Of a DNA stretch of 64,000 bases, positions 62,071 through 64,000 are shown piece by piece. The stretch is from Nematopogon swammerdamellus (taxonomy: Eukaryota > Arthropoda > Insecta > Lepidoptera > Adelidae). Location of the stretch: NCBI GenBank assembly GCA_946902875.1, contig OX336339.1:22723349-22787348 (forward strand), given 5' to 3'. The notes below the pieces were generated by a model. That model worked only from the letters and a program-made list of their open reading frames with translations. It did not search any database and was not told the DNA's origin. Position numbers and translations under genes: made by a program. How positions within the stretch are numbered: the stretch's first letter is position 1; each line of letters opens with the position of its first letter.

Positions 62071-64000
62071 TAATAATACATACGTATTATGAAAATATGT
62101 AAGTTTGCGGTAGGTACGTAGCTAAGTGATAAATTCATCGCGCTGCACAACACGCCCCACACGTGATACGAGCTTGCTAAATTTCTCCGGCGACGGGCAA
62201 TCTTGTTCGCAAAGCTTCGTTACTTACAATAAGCCGGGCCAGCGCCGGCGGCGGCGGTCCTCATAAATAAAGAAAACTCTTTCATCTCTTTTTACAGTCC
62301 TTGTTCCTGGCTTCCTCCGCCCGCCCCCCCGCCCCGCCCCGCCTCGGGAGTATATTGGCCAAGTTTCGCGCACTCCGTATATTTCGATTATTCTCACATA
62401 AACAGAATGAACTTATCGAGAGAGTGTATATCATGCGAAATATTGCTGTTGGGAATTGTGGCGGATGAACACTGAACTTCATTATACTAGAACGCTGGAA
62501 TGGTCTTAAGCAGTAATGCTTGTGCTTTGAATTTTTATTTTTATTTAGCGATTTCATTGTCTCAATTTTGGCGCTAGAACGCGCGGCGGTGGGCGGCGGC
62601 GGGCGCGCGCACTTTTCGAAAAGTGCCTGGCACTTGCTGGGTGACATTTCAAATATAGCTCCGGCAGTTGAAGGTATAGTCAACGTCTGCGAAATTTATA
62701 TAATTTTTTAAATAGATATTCGCCGTGACTTCACTTAATTGTGGCCCGCTCCCCTCCACACCACTTTTGGTAAGATGTACACTTTTATGTTTGAAAAAAA
62801 AAAAATGCCATATTGTATTATAAATACATCTTAATGAAACATCGCAGTACTCAAAATCATGATCACCATAAACGCTTTGAAACAACACGACGTCTATTTG
62901 CATTAAATGTATGATTATATGTGTGATTATGAATAACGCTAACAAATCATTCGATTATATAAATAATTCATAATCGCGTATAACTATTTGCCTAAATTTC
63001 AAATTTAGTGCAGTGGACGTTCGTTCACTATCAGCGCCAAAATGACAACAAATATTTCGGTACAAAAAGCTGCCATTCTCTAAGGTGTAGCCATTCCAGT
63101 GTACTAGTATAATAGAGTTCCGTGCGGATGAATAAGGTGGCGACGGACTAGCTCCTAGCTCCCAGCGGCCAGTACAAGCCACATACACTCGGCTGTGGGG
63201 GCGGCGCGGCGCGGGCGGCGGGGGCAGCAGGACCGGCGACCGTATTGCATCGCTAATATATTGGGCTGCACGTCGGCGGATACTTTTAGTATTACATACT
63301 TGCAGCGAGGATAGTGCAGTTGCGGCTTGTTGAATTGAAGCTTAGGATCTAGAATTTGCATTTGATTGATTGATTTGATTGATTGATGCATTTCATGCTT
63401 AATAAAATTTTCAATAAATTGCGAGTCAATTGAATGAAAATGAGTAAATAATACGTTTTTGTCGATAAAATTTGAAACCGCTATAAACATCACGTTTTTT
63501 GCATCCACCAAGCAGGTGTCAGAAATTTCTCAGTTTTTGAAATAAAAAGAAATTAATTCTTCAGGACAAAGTGTTATTTTACATCTCTCGAAGTTATGCG
63601 TATTTTTCAAACGTTATAAATATTGACTTTGATGAATACTTACGAGGAAAACTAATTTAATTGCGAGAAAAATAATTTTAAAATTATTTGATACTTAGCA
63701 AGTTTCCAACAGGAGCCTCAGTGCATACTACTCGTGCTTGATCGACCAACTAAAAAGTGTTTTCTATAACGGCTCACACTGTTGAAAAATAACATACAAT
63801 TTCGCACTGTTCGGTATAGACATCCCCGCCCGCCCTCGCTAGCCACAGCGCCCCGCGCCGCCCAGCCGCCCTGTCGATCACGCGAGTTTCGTTCGTGTCA
63901 ATTAAATTCGTCGGGCGCTGTGTAACTGCGAACAGTTACACAGGCGCACACCACCCAAATGTATTTGTGTGGATATTGCCTCGACCATGGGAATGAAATA
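62071..64000. other. No gene; unique DNA with GC-box patches
   Basis: GC-rich patches at 62310-62350, 62580-62620, 63195-63235 and 63825-63880. A (TTGA)-type run TGATTGATTGATTTGATTGA at 63363-63388. ATGAATAACGC...TAATCGCG and similar AT motifs between. Short frames at 62.28-62.68 and 63.15-63.5 kb have no recognisable domain. Confidence 0.4.

Overview
The window looks like repeat-laden, non-genic (intergenic or intronic) nuclear DNA from a lepidopteran insect. The evidence is the repeat content: MITE-like elements that carry GTCT/GTCC (GACA/GGAC) microsatellite runs and a GTGCGAGTCGGACTCGCGCAC-type terminal hairpin, an RTE-type LINE C-terminus ending in a (GAT)n tail, Helitron-like ends, and tRNA-headed SINEs. 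I found no host protein-coding gene I would defend. Every convincing coding stretch belongs to a retrotransposon. No operon, CRISPR array or genuine tRNA/rRNA gene was seen.

Family names used here are local labels. LINE-A: broken RT at 3.0-5.0 kb. LINE-B: near full-length APE-type element at 38.0-41.7 kb, with 3' copies at 13.5 kb, 34.2 kb and 35.7 kb. LINE-C: only C-terminal fragments, at 5.5, 11.5, 55.8 and 58.0 kb. RTE: fragments at 1 bp, 5.0 kb and 10.5 kb. REL-LINE: R2/R4-type C-terminus at 60.2-61.2 kb. SINE-A: tRNA-headed. SINE-S: tRNA/5S rRNA chimeric head. SINE-E: diverged tRNA-headed. Rep-D: repeat with two hairpins and a GTAT tail, eight copies. Rep-8: GC-rich 300-bp repeat with 8-bp target duplications. 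GTCY-MITEs: about 15 copies or pieces. T-MITEs: three inverted-repeat families that share TACAGGGTG-like ends.

Layout. 0-7 kb: RTE end, Rep-8 copies 1-3, LINE-A and RTE/LINE-C debris. 7-13 kb: SINE-S, a perfect 46-bp palindrome, GTCY-MITE, RTE and LINE-C fragments and a GC-rich open region. 13-20 kb: LINE-B copy, Helitron-like piece between 82-bp direct repeats, Rep-D, SINE-A. 20-29 kb: mostly unique DNA with GC-box islands, then MITEs. 28.65-29.21 kb: a foldback element with 12-bp flanking repeats and hammerhead-like motifs. 31-36 kb: a mosaic of SINE-S, SINE-A, Rep-D, Helitron and LINE-B debris. 37.9-41.7 kb: LINE-B inserted into a GTCY-MITE with a clear 15-bp target duplication. 42-51 kb: long unique stretches with G-rich GC-box arrays. 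51-58 kb: dense nested repeats. 58-62 kb: two T-MITEs, REL-LINE and a GTCY-MITE. 62-64 kb: unique sequence.

How the parts fit together: the 3' tail of SINE-A aligns with the last ~95 bp of LINE-B, which suggests that LINE-B machinery mobilises SINE-A. SINE-A and SINE-S have unrelated heads and tails but share a central ~80-bp domain. LINE-B has two nearly identical 3' ends in this window, so its family was active recently. The most unusual items are the tRNA/5S chimeric SINE-S with its shared central domain, the foldback element with hammerhead-like cores, and Rep-8, which makes 8-bp duplications but has no visible terminal inverted repeats.
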